A stretch of 64,000 nucleotides of DNA, from positions 31,889-95,888 of the forward strand of contig NZ_LJZS01000013.1 of assembly GCF_001314875.1 (NCBI RefSeq), read 5' to 3'. Made by a program: the position numbers and the translations under genes. Source of the DNA: Halomonas sp. HL-48 (GTDB lineage Bacteria > Pseudomonadota > Gammaproteobacteria > Pseudomonadales > Halomonadaceae). Positions 63,875 through 64,000 of this stretch are shown in pieces. Under the pieces are notes generated by a model. It searched no databases and was not told the origin of the DNA. It saw nothing but the letters and a program-made list of their open reading frames with translations. How positions within the stretch are numbered: the stretch's first letter is position 1; each line of letters begins with the position of its first letter.

Positions 63875-64000
63875 CACGTTGAACGGCAACGCTTTTCGAC
63901 GGCTCTTTAATAATTTGATCAGGTAATTCATGTGGGCGCTTGCCGATGAGGGTGATAAATCACCAAATATCAAGGCAAGCGAACACCGATACTCTTCGGA
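63875..64000 (+). ncRNA. rRNA operon leader with boxA antiterminator (16S gene lies beyond the window)
   Basis: GGCTCTTTAATAA at 63901 is a boxA antitermination element, followed by the conserved leader AATTTGATCAGGTAATTCA typical of gammaproteobacterial rrn operons. CGCTTGCC (63937-63944) pairs with GGCAAGCG (63974-63981) around an inner GGTGA/TCACC hairpin. The 16S sequence itself has not begun by 64000. Confidence 0.8.

Noticed and set aside
1..64000. CRISPR arrays, insertion sequences, prophage or integrase genes
   Set aside because: No evenly spaced direct repeats, transposase, integrase or phage structural genes were seen.

Overview
The window looks like a stretch of chromosome from a moderately halophilic gammaproteobacterium of the Halomonas / Chromohalobacter type (Halomonadaceae). 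The evidence is high GC, Pseudomonas-like synteny (purN-purM / perM-hda; lexA-psrA-nagZ-hpt; ppsR / ppsA), a polyhydroxyalkanoate phasin, a cyanide-insensitive type bd oxidase, and acidic exported proteins. The genus assignment is inference. I see no prophage, insertion sequence, integron or CRISPR array; this is core chromosome with a few unusual elements.

Layout. 1-2.5 kb: end of a long acidic coiled-coil gene, then mrp and dcd. 2.5-6.3 kb: purMN on the minus strand, facing away from perM-hda. 6.4-9.5 kb: a phasin gene with a well-formed promoter and two candidate PhaR operators, fumC, and a membrane-anchored endonuclease/exonuclease/phosphatase-fold protein. 9.7-9.9 kb: two identical tRNA-Val(GAC) genes. 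10-13.35 kb: the minus-strand unit metN-metI-metQ-msrC, preceded by a SAM-II-type riboswitch with an intrinsic terminator. 13.5-19.5 kb: ribE and nucleobase salvage genes (NCS2 purine permease with a structured leader, apt, gpt, ung, upp, uraA). 19.5-21.4 kb: molybdenum cofactor genes mobB, a moaC-moaD fusion, and moaE. 21.4-28.8 kb: an RNase J homologue, purU, lexA, psrA, an L,D-transpeptidase, nagZ, hpt and ppsR.

29-38.5 kb: ppsA, gamma-glutamyltransferase, a membrane glycerophosphodiesterase, rraA and acnB. 38.9-43.5 kb: miaE followed by a 1298-residue regulator that joins a SARP-type DNA-binding/BTAD module, a degenerate class III cyclase domain, a STAND-type ATPase and a TPR-like tail. 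43.5-45.9 kb: a small cysteine-cluster protein and queD-queE-queC, with QueD as an internally duplicated protein. 46-51.8 kb: small conserved proteins, type I asparaginase, a CynX-type exporter, an unknown protein, RhlE and a helix-hairpin-helix protein. 51.8-55.5 kb: pqiABC. 55.7-62.7 kb: a Ca/Na antiporter, cioAB behind a probable ANR/FNR box, and cydDC. 62.7-64 kb: adenine deaminase, then the promoter and boxA leader of an rRNA operon whose 16S gene starts beyond the window.

How the parts work together. Methionine supply appears to be SAM-controlled: the riboswitch gates MetNIQ import, and the free-methionine-sulfoxide reductase lies in the same unit. Purine and pyrimidine salvage recurs across the window (AzgA-type permease, Apt, Gpt, Upp, UraA, Hpt, adenine deaminase) next to de novo PurMN and PurU. 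Carbon metabolism is represented by fumarase, aconitase B, PEP synthase with its regulator, and PHA storage. The most notable signals are the SAM-II riboswitch, the composite SARP/pseudo-cyclase/STAND regulator, the QueD duplication with complementary loss of motifs, the MoaC-MoaD fusion, and the structured leader before the purine permease.
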